A stretch of 64,000 nucleotides of DNA from Streptomyces sp. NBC_00289 (GTDB taxonomy: Bacteria; Actinomycetota; Actinomycetes; Streptomycetales; Streptomycetaceae): assembly GCF_041435115.1 (NCBI RefSeq), contig NZ_CP108046.1, forward strand, positions 3,224,001 to 3,288,000. The letters are read 5' to 3'. Numbering within the stretch: the first letter of the stretch is position 1; the number at the start of each line of letters is the position of its first letter. A model generated the notes under the pieces. It saw only the letters and a list, made by a program, of their open reading frames with translations. It was not told the DNA's origin and did not search any database. The position numbers and the translations under genes are program-made. Shown here piece by piece: positions 11,215 through 24,890 of the stretch.

Positions 11215-13965
11215 ATGACCACCGGACTGATCCCGGGGGAACAGCCCCCGGACCCCCGGCCGACAGGCGCACTGCCGCATCAGCGGCACGAGCCGGTCGG
11301 CCAGGCAGCCCTTCACGTCGACAACCGGTCGAGGAGTTCAGTGATCACCGCGCGCGCGGCCGCCAGCTTCGAGCCCCTGGGACGATCGGTCGCGAGCGCC
11401 CGCTCCTTCGTCCGCGACACCCTCCAGGGCTGGGGCTTCGCCGACATCATCGACGACGCCGTGGTGCTCACCAGCGAACTGGTGACCAACGCCGTGGTGC
11501 ACGCCGGCACCGCCGCGGACGTCCTGTGTCTACGCAGTGAGGAAGGCGTACGGATCGAGGTCGCCGACCGCTACCCGGAGCGCGAGATCCCACTGCAGGG
11601 TTCGCCTGTCAACATGGGCAGCCCCGATCGTGAGGGCGGCCGCGGCCTGCAGCTCTGCGCGGCACTGGCCGGCCGCTGGGGCGTCGAGTACACGCCCACG
11701 CAGAAGCAGGTCTGGTTCCAGCTCGCGCTCCCCGGCCGCCCGGTGGGCGCCCGCGCCGCCGGCCCGATGCTGCCCGCCGACCTGCTCCCGCTCGCCGACG
11801 GCCGCGTCCGCGTCGCCGTCGTCCAGATCGACCGCATCGGCGCCATCACCGCGTGGAACGAGGACGCGGAAGAACTCTTCGGGTACGCCGCCGAACAGGT
11901 CACCGGCAAACCACTGACCGACCTCGCGGCCTGGCCGCACACCCCGGGCACGGGCACCGGCATCGCGGACGCCCTCCGGCTCTCCCGCTGGGAGGGCAGC
12001 TACGGCATCAGAGGCGCCAACGGCCGGGTCAGCTCCGTGTACGCCTCACACCTCCGCGTCCGCGACACCACCGGCGAGCCCTCCACCGTGTGCCTCCTGG
12101 TGCGGGACCACGAGCGAGCGGTCCTGCAGTCGCCGATGCGCATCCCCGTCACCGACACGGGCACCGCCGAGGGCCAGAACGCGGACCCCTTCGAGGTGTT
12201 CATCGGCTCCCCCGCCCCCGACGACCTCGACGGCCTCCTCCAGCGCACCGTGGAACGCGCCCGAGACATGCTCGACGGCGACTCCGCCTTCCTGCTCCTC
12301 GCCACCGACGACGAGACGGAGCTGGAGGTCCGCGCCTCCACCGGCCTGCCCTCGGCCCGCCAGCGCTTCGCCCGCGTCCCCGTCGAGGGAGGCCCCGGCC
12401 GTTACGGCTCGGCCCGCATGCCGGCCGTCCACGAGGACCTCTCCGCCGTGCCCGGAGCCGTCCCGCTGCTCAGCGGCACCGGCATGCGCTCGGTGGTGAC
12501 GGTCCCCCTGAAGGTCGAGGGTCGCCTGACCGGCTCGCTCGGCGTGGCCGCCGAAGGACCCGGCAGATACTCGAACGAGGAGGCCCTGCGTCTGCAGTTC
12601 GCCGCCGACCGCATCGCGCTGGCCGTCGAGTCGGCCCGTCTGGGCGAACTCGAACGTCTGCGCCGAGGCTCCCTGAGCTTCCTGGTCGAGGCATCCGACC
12701 TGCTGGCCGGCACCCTGGACCGCGACCAGACCCTGGCCCTGATGGCCCAGATGACCGTCCCGACCCTCGCCACCTGGTGCGCCGTCTACACGATCGCCGA
12801 CCAGGCCTCCGAGCCGTACCTCTCCTACGTCCTGCACGAGGACGAGGAACTCATCGACGGCATCAAGTCCCTGCTGTCCAAGGTCCCACCGCCGGACCCG
12901 GTACCCACCCCCGGCGCCCGCGTCTGGAGAGCCCCCGGCGAGGCGGCCCACCGCGCGGCTCTGCGCAGTTCCATGCGGAGTCTCGGGCTGAGCGGCGGAC
13001 CCACCCACCAGTTCTCCTCGAACATCGGCCCGACCCTCGCCACCGCCTCCGCGGTCGGCGGCGAGACGGTGGTCCTGCCCCTGGTCGCCCGCAACCGGGT
13101 GATCGGCATGCTGACCCTGGGCAAGCCCACCGACGAACACTTCCGCCAGGAGATCCTCGAACTGGCCGAGGACCTGTCCCGCCGGGCCGCCCTGGCCCTG
13201 GACAACGCCCGCCTCTACTCCGAGCGCACAGCCATCAGCCAGGCCCTCCAGCGCAGCCTGCTCCCGCCCGAACTCCCTGAGATCGAGGGCGTCGAGGTCG
13301 AGGTCATCTACCGCGCGGCAGGCGAGGGCAACGAGGTCGGCGGCGACTTCTACGACCTCTTCCCGATCCGCGACGGCGCCTACGGCTTCGCCATCGGCGA
13401 CGTCTGCGGCACCGGCCCGAACGCGGCGGCGGTGACGGGCCTGGCCCGCCACGCGCTCAGGCTCCTGGCCAGGGAGGGCCTCAGTGGCCCGGCGGTGCTG
13501 GAGCGCCTCAACTCGGCGATCCTCGACGAGGGCGCCCGCAGCCGCTTCCTGACCCTCCTGTACGGCGAGTTGTGGCCCCAGGCGGACGGCAGCGCACTGC
13601 TGAAGGTCGTCTGCGCCGGCCACCCGCTCCCGCTCCGCCTGCGCCAGGACGGCACCGTCGAACCGGCCGCCGAGCCTCAACCGCTCCTCGGTGTCATGGA
13701 GGACCTCGAACTGTACGAGCAGACGGTCACCCTCGACCCCGGCGATGTCCTGCTGTGTGTCACGGACGGCGTGACGGAACGCCGCGAAGGCACCCGCATG
13801 TTGGGCGACGACGGCCTCAGCGACGTCCTCACGACCTGCACCGGTCTGACGGCGGGCGCGGTCGCGGCCCGCATCATGCGGGCCGTGGAACGCTTCGCGT
13901 CCGACGCCCCGTCCGACGACATGGCGATCCTCGCCATGCGGGTTCCGGGCCTGCACAAGGACTGA
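11215..13965 (+). CDS. osaC: OsaC-like anti-sigma kinase / PP2C phosphatase
   Basis: Protein of 916 aa with domains in this order: RsbW-like HATPase (about 40-165; N-box SELVTNAVVHAG), PAS (about 190-290), two GAF-like domains (about 330-480 and 490-690) and a SpoIIE/PP2C phosphatase (about 700-915; GGDFYD and GDVCGTG metal-binding motifs). In S. coelicolor the equivalent protein, OsaC, helps switch off the stress sigma factor SigB after osmotic shock (from memory). Gene order relative to osaA and osaB supports orthology. I chose the ATG at 11215; GGAGG lies rather far upstream (about 13 nt), and a GTG at 11341 just before the HATPase domain is an alternative. A strong hairpin follows the stop. 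Confidence 0.88.
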   Translation: MTTGLIPGEQPPDPRPTGALPHQRHEPVGQAALHVDNRSRSSVITARAAASFEPLGRSVASARSFVRDTLQGWGFADIIDDAVVLTSELVTNAVVHAGTAADVLCLRSEEGVRIEVADRYPEREIPLQGSPVNMGSPDREGGRGLQLCAALAGRWGVEYTPTQKQVWFQLALPGRPVGARAAGPMLPADLLPLADGRVRVAVVQIDRIGAITAWNEDAEELFGYAAEQVTGKPLTDLAAWPHTPGTGTGIADALRLSRWEGSYGIRGANGRVSSVYASHLRVRDTTGEPSTVCLLVRDHERAVLQSPMRIPVTDTGTAEGQNADPFEVFIGSPAPDDLDGLLQRTVERARDMLDGDSAFLLLATDDETELEVRASTGLPSARQRFARVPVEGGPGRYGSARMPAVHEDLSAVPGAVPLLSGTGMRSVVTVPLKVEGRLTGSLGVAAEGPGRYSNEEALRLQFAADRIALAVESARLGELERLRRGSLSFLVEASDLLAGTLDRDQTLALMAQMTVPTLATWCAVYTIADQASEPYLSYVLHEDEELIDGIKSLLSKVPPPDPVPTPGARVWRAPGEAAHRAALRSSMRSLGLSGGPTHQFSSNIGPTLATASAVGGETVVLPLVARNRVIGMLTLGKPTDEHFRQEILELAEDLSRRAALALDNARLYSERTAISQALQRSLLPPELPEIEGVEVEVIYRAAGEGNEVGGDFYDLFPIRDGAYGFAIGDVCGTGPNAAAVTGLARHALRLLAREGLSGPAVLERLNSAILDEGARSRFLTLLYGELWPQADGSALLKVVCAGHPLPLRLRQDGTVEPAAEPQPLLGVMEDLELYEQTVTLDPGDVLLCVTDGVTERREGTRMLGDDGLSDVLTTCTGLTAGAVAARIMRAVERFASDAPSDDMAILAMRVPGLHKD

Positions 13966-13977
13966 AGAAGGGCATGA

Positions 13978-14009
13978 AAAAGGCCCCGCCCGAATGGGCG
14001 GGGCCTTTT
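13978..14009. terminator. Bidirectional terminator after osaC
   Basis: A 14-bp perfect stem (AAAAGGCCCCGCCC and complement) with loop GAAT. It is A-rich on the left and T-rich on the right, so it can end transcription from osaC (plus) and from the tRNA gene (minus). Confidence 0.85.
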
Positions 14010-14015
14010 CTTCGG

Positions 14016-14088
14016 AGCCCCCAAACGGAATCGAACCGTTGACCTTCTCCTTACCATGGAGACGCTCTGCCGACTGAGCTATGGGGGC
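14016..14088 (-). tRNA. tRNA-Thr (anticodon GGU)
   Basis: A 73-nt cloverleaf: 7-bp acceptor stem (GCCCCCA/TGGGGGC), D arm GCTC...GAGC, anticodon stem TCTCC/GGAGA with loop ATGGTAA giving anticodon GGT (reads ACC/ACU), and T arm AACGG-TTCGATT-CCGTT. The discriminator base is T and CCA is not encoded. Confidence 0.95.
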
Positions 14089-14167
14089 CGGTCACCTTTT
14101 CGAGGTTTCCCTCGCGGCAACGGGATAGATCATACCCCGACGGGACCGCTGCTCCCAACCACGATCA

Positions 14168-14845
14168 TCAGAAGGCGGGCTGCAACAACCCTCCGAGCGC
14201 GTTGCACGCGCCCACGATCCGCTGCATGTCCCGCCTGGTCAGGGCAGCGTCCACGGGCAGCGCGAGGGTCTCGTCGGCGGCCCGCTCGGTGTCCGGCAGC
14301 GAGAGGCACCGACGGAACTCCGGCAGCCGATGCACCGGAGTCTTGACGGGAACCCGGCACTCAACTCCCCTGCCGCGCAGGGCGCGAGCGAAGGCGTCGC
14401 GGTCCGGCCGCCCGTTCCCCGGCACGCGCACGACGTACTGCTGGTACGTGTGCCCGTCCCCGTCGTCGGGCGTCAGTACGCCTCGCAGCCTCGCGTCGAG
14501 ATACCCGGCCCGCTGCCGCCGCTGAGCGATCTCGTCGTACGGCGCCTCGGACTCCCCTTGTTGGAGCACGAGGAGCCCGCGCCGCTGCCCGACCTCGTGC
14601 AACCGCGCCATGTCGGCGGGCCGGCCGAAGCGGTGGACGACAACGACGGCCGCCGTCCGCGGAGTTATGGAGGCCTCGACGGCGGTCGCGTCGAGGCAGT
14701 ACGTCGCCGGGTCTATCTCGGCGAACACCGGAAGCCCACCCGCCAGAACCACGGCCTCGGCGACTTCCACGTTTCCGAAGGCCGGTACGACGACCTCGTC
14801 ACCGACTCCGACGCCGGCGGCCCGGAGCAATGCTGCAGTACCCAT
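14168..14845 (-). CDS. DegT/DnrJ/StrS-type aminotransferase homologue, internally shortened
   Basis: Protein of 225 aa related to PLP-dependent sugar aminotransferases of the DegT/StrS family: GTAALLRAAGVGVGDEVVVPAF near the N-terminus, GGLPVFAEIDPATYCLD, VVVHRFGRPADMARL, and the C-terminal HTYQQYVVRVPG...LRGRGVECRVPVKTPVHRLPEF. A complete member has about 370-400 residues. Here the start is cut before the first helices, and the central part that should carry the catalytic PLP lysine is missing between LLVLQQGES and the next recognisable segment. It is therefore unlikely to be an active transaminase. The frame is open and codon use is normal. The start is uncertain: ATG at 14845 has no clear ribosome binding site, and the frame continues 16 codons upstream to the rRNA terminator. 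It lies between the 5S gene and tRNA-Thr. Confidence 0.6.
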   Translation of the reverse strand: MGTAALLRAAGVGVGDEVVVPAFGNVEVAEAVVLAGGLPVFAEIDPATYCLDATAVEASITPRTAAVVVVHRFGRPADMARLHEVGQRRGLLVLQQGESEAPYDEIAQRRQRAGYLDARLRGVLTPDDGDGHTYQQYVVRVPGNGRPDRDAFARALRGRGVECRVPVKTPVHRLPEFRRCLSLPDTERAADETLALPVDAALTRRDMQRIVGACNALGGLLQPAF

Positions 14846-14892
14846 ACCGTGGATGCTGGGCGCGGAACGTGAACTACAGGTGACACACAACA

Positions 14893-14938
14893 AAAAAGGG
14901 CCGGACTCTGAACCGAAGTTCAGGGTCCGACCCTTTTT
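14893..14938 (-). terminator. rRNA operon terminator
   Basis: A stem of about 20 bp with a few mismatches and a TTCG-type loop, followed on the minus strand by a run of Ts. It is immediately downstream of the 5S gene, a classical Rho-independent terminator for the rrn operon. Confidence 0.92.
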
Positions 14939-14948
14939 GAATAATTGT

Positions 14949-15065
14949 TCGGCGGTGTCCTACTCTCCCACAGGGTCCCCCCTGCAGTACCATCGGCGCT
15001 GTGAGGCTTAGCTTCCGGGTTCGGAATGTAACCGGGCGTTTCCCTCACGCTATGACCACCGAAAC
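14949..15065 (-). rRNA. rrf: 5S ribosomal RNA
   Basis: A 5S sequence of about 117 nt beginning GTTTCGGTGGTCATAGCG and ending near CACCGCCGAAC, with complementary ends and the conserved CCCGGAAGCTAAGCC core. It is the last gene of the leftward rrn operon. Exact ends may differ by 1-2 nt. Confidence 0.95.
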
Positions 15066-15130
15066 ACTATGAAACAGACAACCGCACCGTTGTGTGGCAC
15101 AACGGGGTTGTTCGTGGTTTCAGAACCAAC

Positions 15131-15146
15131 ACAGTGGACGCGAGCA
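15131..15146 (-). other. 23S processing stem, 3' arm
   Basis: A 16-nt sequence on the 3' side of 23S rRNA that is an exact reverse complement of 18280-18295 in the 16S-23S spacer (ACAGTGGACGCGAGCA / TGCTCGCGTCCACTGT). In the transcript the two arms pair to enclose pre-23S rRNA, the normal RNase III processing stalk. Confidence 0.85.
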
Positions 15147-15149
15147 ACT

Positions 15150-20117
<4,968 letters not shown>

Positions 20118-20631
20118 TGTTGTCCCGTAATCGGGATGACACCACGAGAGCGGAACAGCCAGGCGGAATAAGCCCGGCCGTTCACAGCGTCCTCGCTGTG
20201 TTTACTTCAAAGGAACCACGCCCCGACCAGACGGCCGGAGACGGGGTATCAACATATCTGGCGTTGATTTTTGGCACGCTGTTGAGTTCTCAAGGAACGG
20301 ACGCTTCCTTTGTACTCACCTGAGACACTGTCTCGCGGCTTTCCTCCGGGCGCTTCCCTTCGGTCTTGCGTTTCCGACTCTATCAGACCGTTTCCGGTTC
20401 CGATTTCCTCGGTGCTTTCCAGGTTTCCGCTTTCGCGTTTCCCTTTCCGGCGGTTCCGACTTTATCAGAAGCTCTGAGTCGGAATTTCCACCCCCTCCGG
20501 GTCTGGCTTCGGCGCACGAGGCGTCGGGCCTTCCCGTTCAGGCGGAGACGTAAACGTACTGGAGCGGGGCGCCCCGATGCAAATCGAGGGGCCCCGCTCC
20601 GAGTTCACGCGCACGACGGGTCGTGGGCGGG
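20118..20631 (-). promoter_or_regulatory. rRNA operon leader and promoter region
   Basis: A gap of 514 bp between 16S and RNase J. Reading leftwards it holds two copies of TCTGATA(A/G)AGTCGGAA (20454-20469 and 20373-20388, 81 bp apart), each with a possible -10 element (TAAAGT / TAGAGT). These are candidate tandem rrn promoters; no good -35 boxes are seen. Near 20274-20305 lies the leader element CCTTGAGAACTCAACAGCG (boxA/antitermination-like). The RNase J gene ends at the right edge of the region, with a GC-rich inverted repeat near 20570-20605 that could be its terminator. Confidence 0.6.
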
Positions 20632-22317
20632 TCAGACCTCCACGACGACCGGGAGGATCATCGGCCTGCGCCGGTAGGTGTCCGAAACCCACTTGCCGAG
20701 CGTGCGGCGGATGAGTTGCTGCAGCTGGCGGGGCTCCATGACGCCGTCCTGGGCCGTGCGCTCCAGCACTTCGGTGATCTTCGGGATGACGTCGCCGAAG
20801 GCCGAGTCGTCGATACCCGAACCGCGGGCCTGGATGTGCGGGCCGCCGGTGATCTTGCCGGTCGACGAGTCGATGACCAGGAACACCGAGATGATGCCCT
20901 CGTCGCCCAGGATCTTGCGGTCCTTCAGAGCCGGCTCGCCCACGTCGCCGACCGAGAGGCCGTCGACGTACACGTATCCCGCCTGGACCTTGCCCGAGAT
21001 CCTGGCCTTGCCGCCGACCAGGTCGACGACGACACCGTCCTCCGCGATGACGATGCGGTCGTGCGGGACACCGGTCAGGGCGCCCAGCATGGCGTTGGCG
21101 CGCAGATGGCGCCATTCGCCGTGGACCGGCATCAGGTTCTTCGGGCGGCAGATGTTGTAGAAGTACAGCAGCTCGCCCGCGGAGGCGTGGCCCGAGACGT
21201 GGACCTTGGCGTTGCCCTTGTGGACGACGTTCGCGCCCCAGCGGGTCAGGCCGTTGATCACTCGGTAGACCGCGTTCTCGTTGCCGGGGATCAGCGACGA
21301 CGCCAGGATCACCGTGTCGCCCTCGACGATGCGGATCTGGTGGTCCCTGTTGGCCATCCGGGAGAGCGCGGCCATCGGTTCGCCCTGAGAGCCCGTGCAG
21401 ATCAGGACCACGTCGTGGTCCGGCAGGTCGTCGAGCGTCTTGACGTCCACGACGAGCCCCGGCGGGACCTTCAGGTAGCCCAGGTCCCGGGCGATGCCCA
21501 TGTTCCGGACCATCGAGCGCCCGACGAAGGCGACCCGGCGGCCGTACTCGTGCGCCGCGTCCAGGATCTGCTGGATGCGGTGGACGTGGCTGGCGAAGCT
21601 CGCCACGATGATCCGCTTCTGGGCGCCGGCGAAGACCTGGCGCAGGACGTTGGAGATGTCGCGCTCGGGCGGCACGAAGCCCGGGACCTCGGCGTTCGTC
21701 GAGTCGGCGAGGAGGAGGTCGATCCCCTCCTCGCTCAGACGCGCGAAGGCGTGCAGGTCCGTCAGGCGGTTGTCCAGCGGGAGCTGGTCCATCTTGAAGT
21801 CGCCCGTGTGGACCACCATGCCGGCGGGGGTGCGGATGGCGACGGCCAGCGCGTCCGGGATGGAGTGGTTGACCGCGACGAACTCGCAGTCGAAGGGGCC
21901 GATGCGCTCGCGGTTCCCCTCCACCACCTCGAGGGTGTAGGGGCGGATGCGGTGCTCCTGGAGCTTCGCCTCGATCAGCGCGAGGGTCAGCTTGGAGCCG
22001 ATCAGCGGGATGTCCGGCTTCTCGCGGAGCAGGAAGGGGACGCCGCCGATGTGGTCCTCGTGGCCATGGGTGAGGACGATGCCCTCGATGTCGTCGAGGC
22101 GATCCCTGATGGACGAGAAGTCCGGCAGGATCAGGTCGATTCCGGGTTGCTCCTCCTCGGGGAAGAGCACGCCGCAGTCGACGATCAGCAGGCGGCCGCC
22201 GTACTCGAAGACCGTCATGTTCCGGCCGATCTCGCCGAGACCGCCGAGAGGGGTGACGCGCAGGCCGCTGTCGGGCAGCGGCGGGGGCGGGCCGAGTTCA
22301 GGATGCGGATGACTCAA
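20632..22317 (-). CDS. rnj: Ribonuclease J
   Basis: Protein of about 561 aa, a beta-CASP metallo-beta-lactamase nuclease with endo- and 5'-3' exonuclease activity in RNA turnover and rRNA maturation. The N-terminal zinc motif is HGHEDH (LTHGHEDHIGG), with further metal-binding segments in VVHTGDFK and the C-terminal VSGHAS region, and the beta-CASP core lies in the middle. The start appears to be the TTG at 22317, which gives the usual streptomycete N-terminus (M)SHPHPELG and lies 6 nt after GAGGAG; no ATG or GTG fits that ribosome site. It is downstream of dapA and thyX on the same strand, with 153 bp to dapA. Confidence 0.94.
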   Translation of the reverse strand: MSHPHPELGPPPPLPDSGLRVTPLGGLGEIGRNMTVFEYGGRLLIVDCGVLFPEEEQPGIDLILPDFSSIRDRLDDIEGIVLTHGHEDHIGGVPFLLREKPDIPLIGSKLTLALIEAKLQEHRIRPYTLEVVEGNRERIGPFDCEFVAVNHSIPDALAVAIRTPAGMVVHTGDFKMDQLPLDNRLTDLHAFARLSEEGIDLLLADSTNAEVPGFVPPERDISNVLRQVFAGAQKRIIVASFASHVHRIQQILDAAHEYGRRVAFVGRSMVRNMGIARDLGYLKVPPGLVVDVKTLDDLPDHDVVLICTGSQGEPMAALSRMANRDHQIRIVEGDTVILASSLIPGNENAVYRVINGLTRWGANVVHKGNAKVHVSGHASAGELLYFYNICRPKNLMPVHGEWRHLRANAMLGALTGVPHDRIVIAEDGVVVDLVGGKARISGKVQAGYVYVDGLSVGDVGEPALKDRKILGDEGIISVFLVIDSSTGKITGGPHIQARGSGIDDSAFGDVIPKITEVLERTAQDGVMEPRQLQQLIRRTLGKWVSDTYRRRPMILPVVVEV

Positions 22318-22470
22318 AAGACTCTCCTCACCACACACGCCACGTACCGGTAGGGCACGTGGCGCGCGTGACGTTCGTGCAGATGCAGTTGTCGTGTGGA
22401 CGCAGGCCCGGGTGGCCTGCTTATTCAGTTGTGAAGTCGGGTCACGCGAGGGGTCGTGCGAAGTCTGGTG

Positions 22471-23370
22471 TCAAAGCTGTACCCCGCCCGCGGCAAGATC
22501 GAGCTTGAGCTGCTCGATCTCTTCGGGCGTGAGCTCCGCCATGGGCGGGCGCAGCGGGCCGGCGGGCAGGCCCTTCAGGGTGAGCGCGGCCTTGGTGGTC
22601 ATGACGCCCTGGGCGCGGAACATGCCCGTGTAGACGGGAAGCAGCCGCTGGTGGATCTCGGTCGCCTTCTGGACGTCGCCGGCGGTGTACGCCTCGACCA
22701 GGGCGCGCAGCTCGGGGGTGACCAGGTGGCCGACGACCGAGACGAAGCCGATGGCGCCCACCGACAGGAGGGGCAGGTTCAGCATGTCGTCGCCGGAGTA
22801 CCAGGCGAGGCGGGAGCGGGCGATGGCCCAGCTGGCGCGGCCGAGGTCGCCCTTGGCGTCCTTGTTGGCCACGATCCGCGGGTGCTCGGCGAGGCGGACG
22901 AGGGTCTCGGTGTTGATCGGGACACCGCTGCGGCCCGGGATGTCGTAGAGCATGACCGGCAGCCCGGCGGCGTCGGCGACGGCCGTGAAGTGGCGGTAGA
23001 GGCCCTCCTGCGGGGGCTTGTTGTAGTACGGGGTGACGACCAGCAGTCCGTGTGCGCCCACCCGCTCCGCCGTACGGGCGAGTTCGACGCTGTGCTGGGT
23101 GTCGTTGGTGCCGACGCCCGCGATGACGTGGGCGCGGTCGCCGACGGCCTCCAGGACGGCTCGTACCAGGTCCGATTTCTCCGCGTCGCTGGTGGTGGGC
23201 GACTCGCCGGTGGTCCCGTTGATGATCAGGCCGTCGTTGCCTGCGTCCACCAGATGGGTTGCGAGCCGCTGCGCGCCGTCGAGGTCGAGTGCGCCGTCCG
23301 CCGTGAAGGGCGTGACCATGGCGGTGAGGACCCGCCCGAAGGGGGTCTGCGGAGTGGAGGTCGGAGCCAT
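22471..23370 (-). CDS. dapA: 4-Hydroxy-tetrahydrodipicolinate synthase
   Basis: Protein of 299 aa. It condenses pyruvate with aspartate semialdehyde in the diaminopimelate/lysine pathway. The TIM-barrel motifs are present: NGTTGES (51-57), the active-site Tyr in MLYDIPGRSG (Tyr142) and the Schiff-base lysine in IVANKDAKGD (Lys170). Start at ATG 23370 (MAPTSTPQTPFG) gives the usual length; a GTG three codons upstream is also possible, and neither has a strong ribosome site. It lies between thyX and RNase J. dapB is 2.7 kb away on the same strand but in another transcription unit. Confidence 0.95.
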   Translation of the reverse strand: MAPTSTPQTPFGRVLTAMVTPFTADGALDLDGAQRLATHLVDAGNDGLIINGTTGESPTTSDAEKSDLVRAVLEAVGDRAHVIAGVGTNDTQHSVELARTAERVGAHGLLVVTPYYNKPPQEGLYRHFTAVADAAGLPVMLYDIPGRSGVPINTETLVRLAEHPRIVANKDAKGDLGRASWAIARSRLAWYSGDDMLNLPLLSVGAIGFVSVVGHLVTPELRALVEAYTAGDVQKATEIHQRLLPVYTGMFRAQGVMTTKAALTLKGLPAGPLRPPMAELTPEEIEQLKLDLAAGGVQL

Positions 23371-23442
23371 GGGTGACACGCTACTCGCTGCTCAGGGCGG
23401 GGTCTGCCCTGGGGGAGGGCGACAAGTCACGACAAAAGTGGA

Positions 23443-23482
23443 ACCCGGCACTGCCTGCTCGGGGGTTCAAGCAGTGCCGGGT
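23443..23482 (-). terminator. Terminator after thyX
   Basis: A 12-bp perfect stem ACCCGGCACTGC / GCAGTGCCGGGT around a 16-nt loop, in the 210-bp gap between thyX and dapA. It may stop or attenuate readthrough from thyX into dapA. Confidence 0.65.
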
Positions 23483-23580
23483 CCGTTTGATCAGGCTAGA
23501 TGAACTTCTCCAAATGCCGCAATACGGACACCGCGCACGGCTGACCGTACATCTGTGCCGGGCCGGGGCACGAAGGAGCG

Positions 23581-24321
23581 TTACGGCGCCACACGGCCGT
23601 TCGCGTTGAAGGCGGCGTAGGTGAGCGGCATGAGCTCGGCCCACGCGGCCTCCATCTTCTCGCCGACCATCTCGATCTCCCGCTGCGGGAAGGACGGCAC
23701 CTTCGCCAGCTCGTGCTGGGTGCGCAGACCGAGGAAGTGCATCAGCGAGCGGGCGTTGCAGGTGGCGTACATCGAGGAGAACAGGCCCACCGGGAGGACC
23801 GCGCGGGCGACCTCGCGCGCGACACCGGCGGCGAGCATCTCCTGGTAGGCCTCGTACGCCTGCTGGTACGAGGCCTCCATGCTGCGGCCGACCAGTTCCT
23901 GCTGGGCCGGGGTGCCCTCGACGAAGACGTACTTGCCGGGGCGGCCCTCCTGGACGAGCTTGCGGGACTCGCCGGGAACGTAGAAGACGGGCTCGAGCTC
24001 GCGGTAGCGGCCGCTCTCCTCGTTGTAGGACCAGCCCACCCGATGCCGCATGAACTCGCGGAAGACGAAGATGGGGGCGCTGATGAAGAAGGTCATCGAG
24101 TTGTGCTCGAACGGGCTGCCGTGCCGGTCCCGCATCAGGTAGTTGATCAGGCCCTTGGAGCGCTCCGGGTCCTTGCCCAGCTCGTCCAGGGACTGCTCAC
24201 CGAGGGTCGAGACGCGGGCGGCGAAGAGCACGTCGGCGTCGGACGCGGTGTGCTTGACCAGCTCCACGGTGACGTCACTGCGGAAGCCGGGCTTGAGGTG
24301 GTCGGCGGGGGTGTCGGTCAC
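23581..24321 (-). CDS. thyX: Flavin-dependent thymidylate synthase ThyX
   Basis: Protein of 246 aa that methylates dUMP to dTMP using FAD, NADPH and methylene-tetrahydrofolate. The diagnostic ThyX motif RHRxxSxNExSxR appears as RHRVGWSYNEESGR (about residues 92-105; one residue longer spacing typical of this group). The GTG at 24321 reproduces the usual N-terminus TDTPADHLKPGFR; an ATG seven codons upstream is an alternative, and GGAAGG lies between the two. It is upstream of dapA in the same direction and divergent from a small membrane-protein gene. Confidence 0.93.
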   Translation of the reverse strand: MTDTPADHLKPGFRSDVTVELVKHTASDADVLFAARVSTLGEQSLDELGKDPERSKGLINYLMRDRHGSPFEHNSMTFFISAPIFVFREFMRHRVGWSYNEESGRYRELEPVFYVPGESRKLVQEGRPGKYVFVEGTPAQQELVGRSMEASYQQAYEAYQEMLAAGVAREVARAVLPVGLFSSMYATCNARSLMHFLGLRTQHELAKVPSFPQREIEMVGEKMEAAWAELMPLTYAAFNANGRVAP

Positions 24322-24525
24322 AGCTCGGAGGGTCCTTCCCATTGCTTCGCTCGGGCGGCGCCCACTCTACGGCCCGGCACCAACAACGGGCCGATCGCTG
24401 CCGGGCCGCGACATATTCCGGCGAACTCCTGCGAATTCGGGGGAACCGGGCACCTTTTGGGGCACTCGTTCGTCTGTGTTGCTGAGAGTTGTTCGTTCGA
24501 TCCACGACAGGAGAAGCACGTCACC

Positions 24526-24765
24526 ATGTTTCGTCGGCGCGAGCCCGTACCGTTCGCCTTCCTCGCCGAAGCCGACAGGTTCCGCAGCAATGTCACTCCC
24601 CCGCCGCGCGACCGGGTCCCCCGCGGCCAGATGGCGGGACGCTGGCTGCTGGGCCTCACGATCGTCGCCGGTCTGGTGGGCTCCCTGGCCCTCGGCATGC
24701 CGGCCCTGTCCGCCGACCAGTCGTCCGCGCGGACCCAGCAGTCCCAGGCGTCCGACGGGCACTAG
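24526..24765 (+). CDS. Small single-span membrane protein
   Basis: Protein of 79 aa, starting MFRRREPVPFAFLAEADRF, with a polar N-terminus, one hydrophobic segment (about residues 43-62; WLLGLTIVAGLVGSLALGM) and a short Ser/Gln-rich tail. GGAGAAG lies about 9 nt before the ATG. A longer frame reading back into thyX is only a shadow. It occupies the same position as a conserved small gene of other streptomycetes between thyX and the PH-domain gene. Function unknown. Confidence 0.75.
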   Translation: MFRRREPVPFAFLAEADRFRSNVTPPPRDRVPRGQMAGRWLLGLTIVAGLVGSLALGMPALSADQSSARTQQSQASDGH

Positions 24766-24890
24766 GCCGGCTCCGGGCCAGGTCCCGCGCCGGGGGTGAC
24801 TCCATCCGGCCCCCCGAGGGTGGTGAGCCGGGACACAGGTCGATAACCTCACCGGGCACAGCCCCTGCACGGATTGAGTGAGGACCCGTC

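Noticed and set aside
23713..24765. 350-codon frame ending in the small membrane protein
   Set aside because: The first 270 codons are antisense to thyX; the real start is the ATG at 24526 with its own ribosome site.
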